Assembly (NCBI GenBank): GCA_036226585.1 | Contig: CP108997.1 | Coordinates: 3,844,001 to 3,908,000, forward strand | Direction: 5' to 3' | DNA: 64,000 bases | Source of the DNA: Streptomyces sp. NBC_00708 | GTDB taxonomy: Bacteria; Actinomycetota; Actinomycetes; Streptomycetales; Streptomycetaceae | Shown here: positions 1 to 8,330 of the stretch, piece by piece | Layout of the letters: each line of letters opens with the position of its first letter | Position numbering within the stretch: position 1 is the first letter of the stretch | Translations under genes and position numbers: made by a program | Notes under the pieces: model-generated | What the model was told of the DNA's origin: nothing | Databases searched by the model: none | Seen by the model: the letters and a program-made list of their open reading frames with translations, nothing else

Positions 1-149
1 GCTGCGTACGGGTCGTGCGTCCCGGCGCCGCAGCTGTGCGGCCGCCGCGATCCAGTGTGGCCGAGGCCCACAGGCCGGGGGCGTGCAGGGCCGGGCCCGG
101 CGGGCGAATGCGTTTGCGCGGTCGTGGGCGTGCGGGTCAGGATCGGAGC

Positions 150-707
150 ATGGACTATGTGATACGGCCGGTGCGTGCCGACGAGTGGCGGTCGGTGAAG
201 GAGCTGCGGCTGGCCGCCCTGCAGGATCCGGCTGCCCCGGTGGCGTTCCTGGAGACGTACGAGCAGGGGCTGAAGCGCTCCGACGAGGCGTGGCGGGAGC
301 GGACGCTGGGGGCCTCCGAGGACGGCGCGGGCGAGGTGCGGCAGTTCGTCGCCGAGGGCCCCGACGGCTCGTGGGCGGGATCGGTGACCGTGCTGGTGGA
401 GGGGCCGGACGTCGAGGCGCGGTTCGGTGAGCCGGCGGCGGTCAACCAGGGGCATCTGGTCGGGGTGTTCGTGCGGCCGGAGGCGCGGGGATCGGGTGTG
501 GCCGACGCGCTGTTCCGGGCGGCCGTGGACTGGTCGTGGTCGCTGGAGAAGCCGCGGCTGGAGCGCGTACGGCTGTATGTGCACGAGGACAATCCGCGTG
601 CCGCCGCCTTCTACCGGCGATTCGGCTTCGTGCCGACCGGGGAGACGGTGCCGATGCCGGGCGATCCGACGGCGCGCGAGCTGGAGTACGCGGTGACGCG
701 GCCCTGA
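150..707 (+). CDS. GNAT family N-acetyltransferase
   Basis: A 185-residue cytoplasmic acetyltransferase of the GNAT fold, expected to move the acetyl group of acetyl-CoA onto an amine; the substrate cannot be read from sequence. The acetyl-CoA binding motif A is visible around residues 98-118 (GVFVRPEARGSGVADALF, with the RGSGVA loop), followed by the motif B tail with NPRAAAFYRRFGF, the usual C-terminal GNAT signature. I chose the ATG at 150 because a GGATCGGAG ribosome site lies just upstream and the family similarity begins there; the frame stays open further upstream without family character. It ends 10 bases before the end of the convergent T4SS-like operon. Confidence 0.88.
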   Translation: MDYVIRPVRADEWRSVKELRLAALQDPAAPVAFLETYEQGLKRSDEAWRERTLGASEDGAGEVRQFVAEGPDGSWAGSVTVLVEGPDVEARFGEPAAVNQGHLVGVFVRPEARGSGVADALFRAAVDWSWSLEKPRLERVRLYVHEDNPRAAAFYRRFGFVPTGETVPMPGDPTARELEYAVTRP

Positions 708-717
708 CGTCCGCTCC

Positions 718-2343
718 TCACAGGCTGCTGGGCGTCCGGAGCTGTTGTGTCCAGTGCGAGCGGGCCTGTTCGGGGGAGCGGAGCAGGGCGACGGTCGACA
801 GGCCCTGGGCCTGGCCGGTCCTCAGCAGTTCCGGCAGCCGGGGCAGGGGGGCGACGGCCGCGACGTCGTCGAGGACGAGCGTCAGTGGTGGGTCGAGCCG
901 GCCGTCGGATGACCGTGCGGCCATGCGGCGGCCGTGCTCGACCACGTCTGAGGCGAGCGCGGTGAGCAGGGGCATCGTCCCTGGACCGGATCGCGGGGTC
1001 TCGATGGATTCACCCACCACATAGAGGCTGCCCCCTTCGTCCGCAAAGGAATCCAATGCGAGCGCATCTGCTCGATTGGGGGTGCAGGCGTCCCGCACAT
1101 GGACGGAGGAGAGGGCTCCGAACGCACGGACCGTCAGCTCCTGTGCCATCTCGCGGCGTTCGGGGTGGCCGGTGAGCGCGGACTCCAGCAGTCCGGCGAG
1201 CCCGGGTGCGGCCTTCGGGTGCGTGCGCAGCAGGCGGACGGGCTCGTGGGCGTTGCCTCCCATGGCCCAGCGGTGGACCTGGCGGAAGGGGCGGCCGTCG
1301 ATGGCGGCGGCGTGCAGCCAGCAGCGCAGGAGGGTCTCGGCGATGTCGGCGGTCGCGGTGTCGGCGCGGGCCTGGGGGCGTACGGGGGCGAGGAGCGCGG
1401 TGGCGCGGGCCGCGGCCCGGTCGGCCTGTTCGCATCCGGTGGTGGGTGCCCAGTGCAGCCGGTCCGGGGTGTCGCAGAGGTGGCCGGGGTCGTAGACGAG
1501 GACCGGGCCGAGCTTGGCGCGGGCGTCCTTGGTCTCGGCCCAGAGGCTGGGGTCGGAGGTCACCACGAGCACGGGTCCGTCGGCCTCGCGGATGGCCTGG
1601 ACGGCGGTGGCCCGGCGGGTGGCGGCGGGGCCGTAGAGGACGAGGGGGGTGCGGGGCGCGGGGACGGTGGCGGCCAGGGGGACGGCGGGTGCCGTCTCGA
1701 TGGCGGTGGCCGGGCCGGGCCGGGTCTTCGCTCCGTCGATCGCCGTGGGCATGGTTTCGGTGACGGGCTCCATGGGAACGGGGGCCGTCTTGTGGAGGGC
1801 GTCGGGGGTGGCTCCCGGTCCCGGTTCGGGGAGCGTTGCCTCGTGCGCGTACTCCCGGCGCTTGCCCCACCGCCCGCGGGGGCGGCCCTTGCCCTGCTGG
1901 ATCCGGCGCCGGGCCCGTTCCTCCCTGCGTACCTGCTCGTACCGTGCCAGCCGCTCGGTGCGTTCCGCGCGGCGGCGGGCCAGCACGGCCCGCCAGCGGG
2001 TGATGACACCCATCACGAACACCGACAGCACCACGAACACCATCAGTTCGCCGATGAGGAGGCCCCAGAAGAGGCCGTACCCGGAGAGCTCGCCCGGGGG
2101 TGTGCTCGGCCAGGCGGCGGGCAGGTCGTGCGGGGCCCCCAGCAGTCGGCGCAGCGCGAGTGGTGTCTCGGCCAGGGTGACGCCGTCGGGCCAGGCGCCG
2201 TGGGCGAGGAGGCCGGCGAATCCGGTGGCCGTCCAGGCCATCAGGGTCACCCCGAGGAGGAAGGCCAGCAGTCCGATGAGCAGACCGTCGGGGATGCCAC
2301 CCCCTTTGCCGTCACCGGGCCGGGCCCCGTCGCTGCCTGCCAT
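718..2343 (-). CDS. VirD4/TraD-like coupling protein homologue with degenerate Walker A
   Basis: A 541-residue membrane protein, last gene of the T4SS-like operon. Two membrane segments (about residues 20-43 and 90-115) are followed by a basic and proline-rich linker and a cytoplasmic domain resembling a type IV coupling ATPase: VLVYDPG near 281-287, HWAPTTG near 297-303, and a Walker B-like LTLVLDDVAAVAPLPRLPEL near 487-506 with the RTGQAQGL segment after it. Where the P-loop should be, the sequence reads LYGPAATRRATAVQAI (about 236-251): no GK[S/T]. It also stops soon after the Walker B region, so the usual C-terminal part is short. It may therefore be a non-hydrolysing receptor or scaffold. 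The start codon lies one base past the end of the VirB4-like ATPase gene, implying co-translation. Substrate unknown; no relaxase is nearby. Confidence 0.75.
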   Translation of the reverse strand: MAGSDGARPGDGKGGGIPDGLLIGLLAFLLGVTLMAWTATGFAGLLAHGAWPDGVTLAETPLALRRLLGAPHDLPAAWPSTPPGELSGYGLFWGLLIGELMVFVVLSVFVMGVITRWRAVLARRRAERTERLARYEQVRREERARRRIQQGKGRPRGRWGKRREYAHEATLPEPGPGATPDALHKTAPVPMEPVTETMPTAIDGAKTRPGPATAIETAPAVPLAATVPAPRTPLVLYGPAATRRATAVQAIREADGPVLVVTSDPSLWAETKDARAKLGPVLVYDPGHLCDTPDRLHWAPTTGCEQADRAAARATALLAPVRPQARADTATADIAETLLRCWLHAAAIDGRPFRQVHRWAMGGNAHEPVRLLRTHPKAAPGLAGLLESALTGHPERREMAQELTVRAFGALSSVHVRDACTPNRADALALDSFADEGGSLYVVGESIETPRSGPGTMPLLTALASDVVEHGRRMAARSSDGRLDPPLTLVLDDVAAVAPLPRLPELLRTGQAQGLSTVALLRSPEQARSHWTQQLRTPSSL

Positions 2344-2344
2344 G

Positions 2345-3763
2345 TCATGCCACCGTTGACTCGGACGACTCGTTCAGCCGCTGCTGGTTCTCGATTCTGG
2401 CCGCGCGCTCCTCGGCTTCGAGGTCGGCGGCTCGTACGTCGTCGGGGAGCAGGGCGCTCGTGGACGACTCGGTCATGGCGCGGTCGGTGAAGACGAGGGG
2501 GCGTTCGGCCTCGGTGATCAGGTGTTTGACGACCTGTACGTTGCCGTTGACGTCCCAGACCGCGATGCCGGGGGTGAGGGTGGGGATGATCTCGACCGCC
2601 CACCGGGGGAGCCCGAGCACCCGGCCGGTGGCTCTGGCCTCGTCGGCCTTCTGGGCGTAGATGGTGCGCGTCGACGCCATCTTCAGGATGGCGGCGGCTT
2701 CCCGTGCGGCGGCGCCGTCGACCACGTCGCTGAGGTGGTGGACGACGGCGACGAAGGACAGGCCGAGCCGGCGGCCGAACTTCAGCAGGCGCTGGAAGAG
2801 CTGGGCGACGAAGGGCGAGTTGATGATGTGCCAGGCCTCTTCGACCAGGAAGATGCGCTTCTTGCGGTCGGGCCTGATCCAGGTGTGTTCGAGCCAGACG
2901 CCGACGATCGCCATCAGGATCGGCATGGCGATCGAGTTGCGGTCGATGTGCGAGAGGTCGAAGACGATCAGCGGGGCGTCGAGGTCGATGCCGAAGGACG
3001 TCGGGCCGTCGAACATGCCGCGCAGGTCGCCGTCGACGAGCCGGTCGAGGACGAGGGCGACGTCCAGGCCCCAGGCGCGTACGTCGTCTATGTCGACATT
3101 CATCGCGCGGGCGGATTCCGGTTCGGGGTGGCGCAGTTGCTCGACGATGTCGGTCAGTACGGGCTGGCGGTCGGTCGTCGTCGCGTTGACGTAGGCGTGG
3201 GCGACCTTGAGCGCGAAGCCGGAGCGTTCGTCGAGGCCGTGGCCCATGGCGACTTCGATGATGGTGCGCAGCAGGGCGAGCTGGCCGGTGGTGGTGATCG
3301 CGGGGTCGAGCGGGTTGAGCCGGATGCCGCCGTTGAGGGCGGAGGTGGGGTCGAGGCGGATGGGGGTGAGGCCCAGTTCCTGCGCGATGAGGTTCCACTC
3401 GCCGACGCCGTCCTCGCCCTGGGCGTCCAGGACGACGACCTGGCGGTCGCGGAAGCGGAGCTGGCGCAGCACGTACGTCTTCTCCAGCGCGGACTTGCCG
3501 TTCCCGGACTCGCCGAGGACCAGCCAGTGCGGGGCGGGGAGCTGCTGTCCGTAGAGCTGGAAGGGGTCGTAGATGTAGCCCTTGCCGGAGTACACCTCGC
3601 GGCCGATGATCACACCGGAGTCACCGAGGCCGGGGGCGGCGGTGGGCAGGTAGACGGCCTGGGCCTGGCCGGTCGAGGTGCGGACGGGCAGCCGGGTCGT
3701 CTCCACCTTCCCGAAGAGGAAGGCGGTAAAGGCGTCCGACAACGCGGACAGCGGATCTCGCAT
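2345..3763 (-). CDS. VirB4-like ATPase (C-terminal ATPase half)
   Basis: A 472-residue AAA+-like ATPase of the VirB4/TraC/TraE family that would energise a T4SS-like machine at the inner face of the membrane. The Walker A motif GESGNGKS is at residues 84-91, Walker B RIFLVEEAW at about 303-311, and the family-typical block FDGPTSFGIDLDAPLIVFDL is near 251-270. The large N-terminal domain of normal VirB4 proteins (about 800 residues) is missing here and appears to be encoded by the preceding gene (3803-5353). No transmembrane segment is seen. It lies 39 nt after that gene and 1 nt before the coupling-protein gene. Unlike its neighbour at 718-2343, its nucleotide-binding motifs look intact, so this is the only evident energy source of the operon. 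Confidence 0.85.
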   Translation of the reverse strand: MRDPLSALSDAFTAFLFGKVETTRLPVRTSTGQAQAVYLPTAAPGLGDSGVIIGREVYSGKGYIYDPFQLYGQQLPAPHWLVLGESGNGKSALEKTYVLRQLRFRDRQVVVLDAQGEDGVGEWNLIAQELGLTPIRLDPTSALNGGIRLNPLDPAITTTGQLALLRTIIEVAMGHGLDERSGFALKVAHAYVNATTTDRQPVLTDIVEQLRHPEPESARAMNVDIDDVRAWGLDVALVLDRLVDGDLRGMFDGPTSFGIDLDAPLIVFDLSHIDRNSIAMPILMAIVGVWLEHTWIRPDRKKRIFLVEEAWHIINSPFVAQLFQRLLKFGRRLGLSFVAVVHHLSDVVDGAAAREAAAILKMASTRTIYAQKADEARATGRVLGLPRWAVEIIPTLTPGIAVWDVNGNVQVVKHLITEAERPLVFTDRAMTESSTSALLPDDVRAADLEAEERAARIENQQRLNESSESTVA

Positions 3764-3802
3764 GGCGTGACTGACCTCCCTCTCGGTGTCGCGGACTGAC
3801 CG

Positions 3803-5353
3803 TCAGTGGCGGATGCCGGTGGCGAACGGCAGGGTGTTCACGAAGGCGCGGTGGTGCTCGCGGTCGCACCATTCGAGCTTCAGGTACGACTTTCCGGCGG
3901 AGGCCCGGATGGTCCGCTTGTCGCGGGCGAGGGCCTCGGGGGAGCGCGAGGACACGGTGATGTACCCCACGAGGTTGACTCCGGCGGCGCCGCTGGCGAG
4001 ATCTTCACCCCGCTGGTCGAGCCGGCCGTGGGCGGCGATGTCGCGGGGGTCGACGGTGCGGTTCATCTTGGCCTGGCGGCTGGCCTCGGCGTCGTCGTTG
4101 GTCTTCTCGGTGAGCATGCGCTCGATGGCGATCTCGGTGGGTTCGAGGTCCATGCAGACGGCGACGGTGCGAATGACGTCGGGGGTGTGGACGAGGAGCG
4201 GGGCCAGGAAGTTGACGCCGACGGGGGTCATCGGCCACTCCTTCACCCAGGCCGTGGAGTGGCACCAGGGGGCGCGGGTGGAGGATTCGCGGGTCTTGGC
4301 CTGGAGGTACGTGGGCTCGACGGCGTCGAGCTCGGCGGGCCAGGCGTTGCGCTTCGTCATGGCCTGGATGTGGTCGATGGGGTGGTCGGGGTCGTACATG
4401 GAGTGCACGAGGGAGGCGAGCCGGCTCTGGCCGAGGGGCTGGCGTACGCGGATGTCGGCCTCGGCGAGGCGGGCGCAGATGTCGGTGAGCTCGCGGGCCA
4501 TGACGACGGCGAGTCCGGCGTCGCGGTCGAGCTTGCGGCCGGCGTGCGGGCGGGCGGCGCGGGCCATGGCGTTGGCCTCGGCGGCGAGCTCGCGGTTGAA
4601 GTGCATGCAGGCGACGAGGTAGGCGCGGTGCTGCTCGCTGGAGGTGGAGACCATGGACTGGAGCTGGTCGTAGGAGTCCTGGAGCCAGTGGGGGGAGGAC
4701 GTGTCGCCGCGCTGGGCGACGTCCTTGGCGTGGGCGTCGGGGTCGGCGGGGAGCGTACGGGCCAGCATCTGGAGGCGGGTGACGAAGCCGTCCCCGTTGG
4801 CGACGTGCTTGAGCAGGGTGCCGAACCGGTCGACGAGGGCTTCCTGGTCCTCGCTGTCGCGCAGGCCGACGCCGGGGCCCTCGATCTCGATGGCGGCGGT
4901 GACGGTGCGCCGGTCGGCGTGGAGGAGGACCGCGATCTCGTCGGGGCCGAAGGGGGCGGCGAGCCAGTTGATCCGGCCGATGCCGGGGGGCGGGCCGATC
5001 TCGACTTCGCGGCCGTCGGCGCGGGTGCCGGCCTCCATGGCGGAGGAGCGGTAGGCGGTGCCGCGGCGCAGGGAGCGCTTGTAGCTGCGGTTGATCTCGA
5101 ACCACTTGTAGAAGGTCCGGTGCCGGTACGGGACGTACACCATGGCGATGGCGAGCAGCGGGAAGCCGGTGAGCAGCACGATGCGCAGGGAGAGGACGGG
5201 GACGAGCAGGCCGCTCATCATGCCGAGGAACGCGCCGGCGATGATCAGGGCGATCTCGCCGGTCTCGCGGTTCTTGCCGACGATCGCGTTCGGCCGGGCG
5301 CGGCCGATGAGATACGTACGGCGGGGCGTCATCGGATGGGACTGTGTGCTCAA
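3803..5353 (-). CDS. SCO6880-type membrane protein: VirB3-like anchor plus VirB4 N-terminal-like domain
   Basis: A 516-residue protein with two adjacent membrane segments (about residues 32-52 and 54-76) followed by FYKWFEINRSYKR and a long soluble domain. This is how PrgI/VirB3-like anchors look when joined to a VirB4 N-terminal domain; together with the next gene it would make one complete VirB4. I recall the family under the name SCO6880. The start is TTG at 5353: a strong AGGAGG sits about 8 nt upstream, and TTGA overlaps the stop codon of the preceding gene, indicating translational coupling. An ATG at 5332 is the alternative. No Walker motifs are visible, so it is probably structural and membrane-recruiting. 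Assignment to VirB3/VirB4-N is inference from layout and order. Confidence 0.75.
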   Translation of the reverse strand: MSTQSHPMTPRRTYLIGRARPNAIVGKNRETGEIALIIAGAFLGMMSGLLVPVLSLRIVLLTGFPLLAIAMVYVPYRHRTFYKWFEINRSYKRSLRRGTAYRSSAMEAGTRADGREVEIGPPPGIGRINWLAAPFGPDEIAVLLHADRRTVTAAIEIEGPGVGLRDSEDQEALVDRFGTLLKHVANGDGFVTRLQMLARTLPADPDAHAKDVAQRGDTSSPHWLQDSYDQLQSMVSTSSEQHRAYLVACMHFNRELAAEANAMARAARPHAGRKLDRDAGLAVVMARELTDICARLAEADIRVRQPLGQSRLASLVHSMYDPDHPIDHIQAMTKRNAWPAELDAVEPTYLQAKTRESSTRAPWCHSTAWVKEWPMTPVGVNFLAPLLVHTPDVIRTVAVCMDLEPTEIAIERMLTEKTNDDAEASRQAKMNRTVDPRDIAAHGRLDQRGEDLASGAAGVNLVGYITVSSRSPEALARDKRTIRASAGKSYLKLEWCDREHHRAFVNTLPFATGIRH

Positions 5354-6711
5354 CGCCCGCCACCTCCTGTGCGGTTGTTACCTGTGCTGCCTGAACCGCC
5401 GCGGGTGCCGCGGCTGCTGTGGGGGGTGCCGGAGGTGGGGCCGGAGCCGCTGCGGGGCGGAGGTGCGGCGGAGGGGACAGATCCGCCGCCGACTCCGCCC
5501 CCGCTGTTGCGGGAGCTGTGGGCGGCGACGCCGCCGCTGACCGGGTTGGCGGGCCGGCCGCCGCTGGTGTTGCCGCCGCTGTCCTGGCCGCCGCCGCGGC
5601 TGCTGTGGGTCTTGATGCCCTGGGAGACGAGTGCGGCGGGGGAGCTGATCATGGCGGCGGCCTGGGAGCCGTCGGTGGCCTGCTTGCGGTTGGTGCGGGC
5701 GCCCTGGATCTCGTCGCCGAAGCCGGGGACGAAGCGGTAGATCATGCCGGAGGCGAAGATGGCCAGCAGGATGATGGCGAGGCCGGAGACCACGGCGGAG
5801 AACGCGTCGGGGCCGTCCTCGGAGGACAGGGCGCCGGCCAGGCCGAGGACGACCACGATGACGGGCTTGACCATGATCACCGCGATCATGATGCCTGCCC
5901 AGCGGCGTACGTGTCCCCACATGTTCTTGTCGACGAGCCCGGCGTAGACGGCGGTTCCCAGGAGGGCGCCGACGTAGAGCAGGGCGGCGCGGATGACGAG
6001 CTCGAGCCAGAGGATGCCGGCGGCGAGGATCGACACGAGGGAGACGACGATCAGCATGATCGGGCCGCCGCCGATGTCGGAGTCCTTCTTGAGCGCTTCG
6101 GCGAAGGATCCGAAGAAGACGTCGGTCTGGCCGCCGGAGGAGGAGGCGATGACTTCGGTGACGCCGTCGGTGGCGGAGACGATCGTGTAGAGGATGAGGG
6201 GGGTGAACGCGGAGGCCAGGACGGTGAGCCAGAGGAAGCCGATGGCCTCGGAGATGGCGGTGGTGAGCGGTACGCCGCGGATGGCGCGCTTGGCGACGGC
6301 GAGGAGCCAGAGGACGAGCGTCAGGACGGTGGAGGCGGCGAAGACGATGGCGTACTGCTGGAGGAAGCGGGTGTTCGTGAAGTCGACGTTGGCGGTGCTT
6401 TTGACTGCGTCGCTGAGCTTGCCCACGATCCACGCGGCGGCGTCGGCGCAGCCGCGGCCGAGGGAGGTGAGGGGGTCGAGGGCGGGATCGGTGGTGGCGG
6501 GTGGGGTGGACTTGCGCGAGCCGGCGCTGCCGCTTTCGCAGTAGTCCTTGGCGGGGCCGCGAATGAGATCACAGGCGCTGCTGTCCCCGCTGGGTTTCGG
6601 GGTTGGTGATGGCGCGGCGAAGGCACGACTGGCAGTAAGAACGGCGAAGACCTGGACGGAGCTTGCCATTGCTGTCAGCGAAAGCACACGGATGTGGCGG
6701 CTACCTGGCAT
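5350..6711 (-). CDS. VirB6/TrbL-like polytopic membrane protein
   Basis: A 453-residue protein starting with a signal-like segment (MPGSRHIRVLSLTAM, hydrophobic to about residue 30, AFAAP cleavage-like site). An external cysteine-containing region and then five to seven hydrophobic segments follow in residues 110-370. The tail is a long Ser/Gly/Arg-rich low-complexity stretch with SSRG and SGG repeats. This is the layout of VirB6/TrbL-type channel proteins in Gram-positive T4SSs. ATG at 6711 is chosen because GGAGGG lies 8 nt upstream and the leader-like sequence begins there; the frame extends upstream without protein-like sequence. The start overlaps the end of the VirB8-like gene by 11 nt, and the stop overlaps the next start (TTGA). 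Function is inferred from position and topology. Confidence 0.8.
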   Translation of the reverse strand: MPGSRHIRVLSLTAMASSVQVFAVLTASRAFAAPSPTPKPSGDSSACDLIRGPAKDYCESGSAGSRKSTPPATTDPALDPLTSLGRGCADAAAWIVGKLSDAVKSTANVDFTNTRFLQQYAIVFAASTVLTLVLWLLAVAKRAIRGVPLTTAISEAIGFLWLTVLASAFTPLILYTIVSATDGVTEVIASSSGGQTDVFFGSFAEALKKDSDIGGGPIMLIVVSLVSILAAGILWLELVIRAALLYVGALLGTAVYAGLVDKNMWGHVRRWAGIMIAVIMVKPVIVVVLGLAGALSSEDGPDAFSAVVSGLAIILLAIFASGMIYRFVPGFGDEIQGARTNRKQATDGSQAAAMISSPAALVSQGIKTHSSRGGGQDSGGNTSGGRPANPVSGGVAAHSSRNSGGGVGGGSVPSAAPPPRSGSGPTSGTPHSSRGTRGGSGSTGNNRTGGGGR

Positions 6712-7564
6712 ACGTGAACCCTCCGAACTGCTCGACCGCGTCAGCCATCTCTTCAGCCGAGGAGGCAGCCTGGTCCCGTCCGACGGGGGCAGGACCGTCC
6801 TTCTGCGTGAAGTCGGTGACCTTCCAGTCACCACCGGTCCACTTGAGTTCGAAGGTGTTGGTGAACCAGCTCTCGGACACGGGGTTCTTCGAGCCGTCGC
6901 CGGCCAGGCCGAACAGCGCTGAGTACCAAACCGCGACGCTGGCGGTGTCGCTGTCGAACTTCACAACCTTGGTGCCGACGGGGTTGGAGCGCGAGATGAA
7001 TGTCTGCCCGGCTGGTGCGGTGCCCTCTGGAGTCAGACCGATGTTTGTGAGGAAGTCGGCATCGGAGTAGACCTTGTCCAGGGCATCCTGGCGCGCTGCG
7101 GCGACCGTCGGCGCGTACACCGCGGACGCGATGGCGCGTCGTTGGTCTCTGTCGAACATCTCTGCGGATCCGAGAGCCACCGAGTAGTTCGCCGCCGCGC
7201 TGGCCGCCCCCTGTTCGTCGTGGGCGAAGCCCGACGGGATCGTGCCGTTCTTGCCTGTTATCGGCTTGGTGCCCGTTGCCGCTGTCGGGGCGGCGTCGGC
7301 CTTGTCGGAGGTGCCGCCGCTCGATGGGGAGGCGGCGCCGTCGTCGCCGCCCATGTTCGCGAAGGCGATGGCGCCCAGGAGGAGGATCACCACGCCGACG
7401 AACGTGATGAGGGAGCGTGAGTTGCGGGCCGGGCGGCGGGGGCCGTCGCCGGTGGGGCCGTCGGGCAGGCGGGTGCGGGTCTGGCGGGTGCCGCCGATGG
7501 TGCTGTAGGCGTCGCTCGTGCGTCCCGCGTCGTTGCCGTAGCCGTCCTCGTCGCCGAGACTCAT
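6701..7564 (-). CDS. VirB8/TcpC-like bitopic membrane protein
   Basis: A 287-residue protein with a charged cytoplasmic N-terminus (about 50 residues), one membrane helix (about 52-70, ITFVGVVILLLGAIAFANM), a Ser/Thr/Ala-rich linker and an exported C-terminal domain of about 170 residues. That domain has the look of the NTF2-like VirB8/TcpC fold: SVALGSAEMFDRDQRRAI near its start and FELKWTGGDWKVTDF near its end. VirB8-type proteins assemble the channel scaffold outside the membrane. The ATG at 7564 has GAGGGGG about 9 nt upstream. It is the second gene of the T4SS-like operon, 178 nt downstream of the small pilin-like gene; no clear terminator is seen in that gap. Confidence 0.75.
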   Translation of the reverse strand: MSLGDEDGYGNDAGRTSDAYSTIGGTRQTRTRLPDGPTGDGPRRPARNSRSLITFVGVVILLLGAIAFANMGGDDGAASPSSGGTSDKADAAPTAATGTKPITGKNGTIPSGFAHDEQGAASAAANYSVALGSAEMFDRDQRRAIASAVYAPTVAAARQDALDKVYSDADFLTNIGLTPEGTAPAGQTFISRSNPVGTKVVKFDSDTASVAVWYSALFGLAGDGSKNPVSESWFTNTFELKWTGGDWKVTDFTQKDGPAPVGRDQAASSAEEMADAVEQFGGFTYAR

Positions 7565-7742
7565 GCCGCGTACGCCCCCTCAACCGTTGCTCGGACCGTG
7601 TCGTAGTACGACGGTAGCCGTGCTGCTCTCCGCGCGGACGCGGTGTGGTGACTCGACATCAGGGGTACGCAACCTCTGCCGGTGGGCACGACGGGCGGAT
7701 GGGAGGGGTGGGGCGGGACGGCCCGGGTGGGGTGACGCGCGG

Positions 7743-8060
7743 TCAGACGGCCATCCCGTACACAATGGTGAACAGGGTGCCGAGCGATCCGATGATGAAC
7801 ACACCGGTCAGGCCGGCCACGATCAGCCCCTTGCCCTGTTCCGCGCTGAACGTGTCGCGCAGAGCCGTCGCGCCGATCCGCTGCTTGGCCGCTCCCCAGA
7901 CCGCGATGCCGAGGCAGAGCAGGATGGCGATCGCCATCACTACCTCGATCATCACGCGGGCCTCGTTGCCGAGGGTCCCGAACGGCCCCCAGTTCGGGGC
8001 GATTCCGCCGATGATGGTGGTGATGTCGCCCTTTTCAGCTGCCAGGATCATGTAAGTCAC
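7743..8060 (-). CDS. Small two-helix membrane protein, VirB2-pilin-like, first gene of T4SS-like operon
   Basis: A 105-residue hydrophobic protein with two membrane segments (about residues 36-57 and 78-102) separated by a short loop (KQRIGATALRDTFSAEQGK). Size, two-helix hairpin and first position in the operon match VirB2/TrbC-type subunits, although no classical signal peptide is visible and family membership is inferred. The annotated start is GTG at 8060; an ATG at 8051 (nine bases in) is equally possible because AGGGG sits 2 nt before the GTG and about 11 nt before the ATG. A GC-rich hairpin (8084-8103) lies in the presumed leader. Confidence 0.7.
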   Translation of the reverse strand: MTYMILAAEKGDITTIIGGIAPNWGPFGTLGNEARVMIEVVMAIAILLCLGIAVWGAAKQRIGATALRDTFSAEQGKGLIVAGLTGVFIIGSLGTLFTIVYGMAV

Positions 8061-8083
8061 CGCCCCTGTTGGGTAGTTCGGCG

Positions 8084-8103
8084 CCCGTGCCGCACGGCAC
8101 GGG
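8084..8103 (-). promoter_or_regulatory. Hairpin in the leader of the T4SS-like operon
   Basis: An inverted repeat CCCGTGCCG / CGGCACGGG separated by two bases lies 24 nt upstream of the first gene of the operon. Further upstream (8125-8136) GAAAC and GTTTC are separated by two bases. These could be a transcript-stabilising or attenuating hairpin and an operator, but neither role is shown by sequence alone. Confidence 0.35.
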
Positions 8104-8330
8104 TCACTCTCTATCTTCGCTGATGAAACTGGTTTCGTACGACGACTTCACGGCTCTCTTTACCCGGATCTCGCACATTTGACCGGTCTGACCGCCCTGA
8201 CCTGCGGATCGAATCGGTGTATGGGTGAAATGCGTATGGTTACTCTGTGTATCACGGAGAGTGACGCCGGGCAATGATCGTCATCGCGCCAGACCGGCCG
8301 AGATGCCCCGAAACGGTCGAACCCTGCCGC
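8104..8330. other. Intergenic region between the T4SS-like operon and the DUF402 gene
   Basis: About 230 nt, less GC-rich than its surroundings, without a credible reading frame. It presumably carries the promoter of the minus-strand T4SS-like operon in its left part (AGATAGAG in the minus direction near 8110) and the downstream region of the DUF402 gene in its right part. I see no transfer or integration site. Confidence 0.4.

Noticed and set aside
718..8060. Integrated conjugative element or plasmid remnant
   Set aside because: No relaxase, replication, integrase, att repeat or GC shift is visible in or around the operon, and neighbours are core genes.
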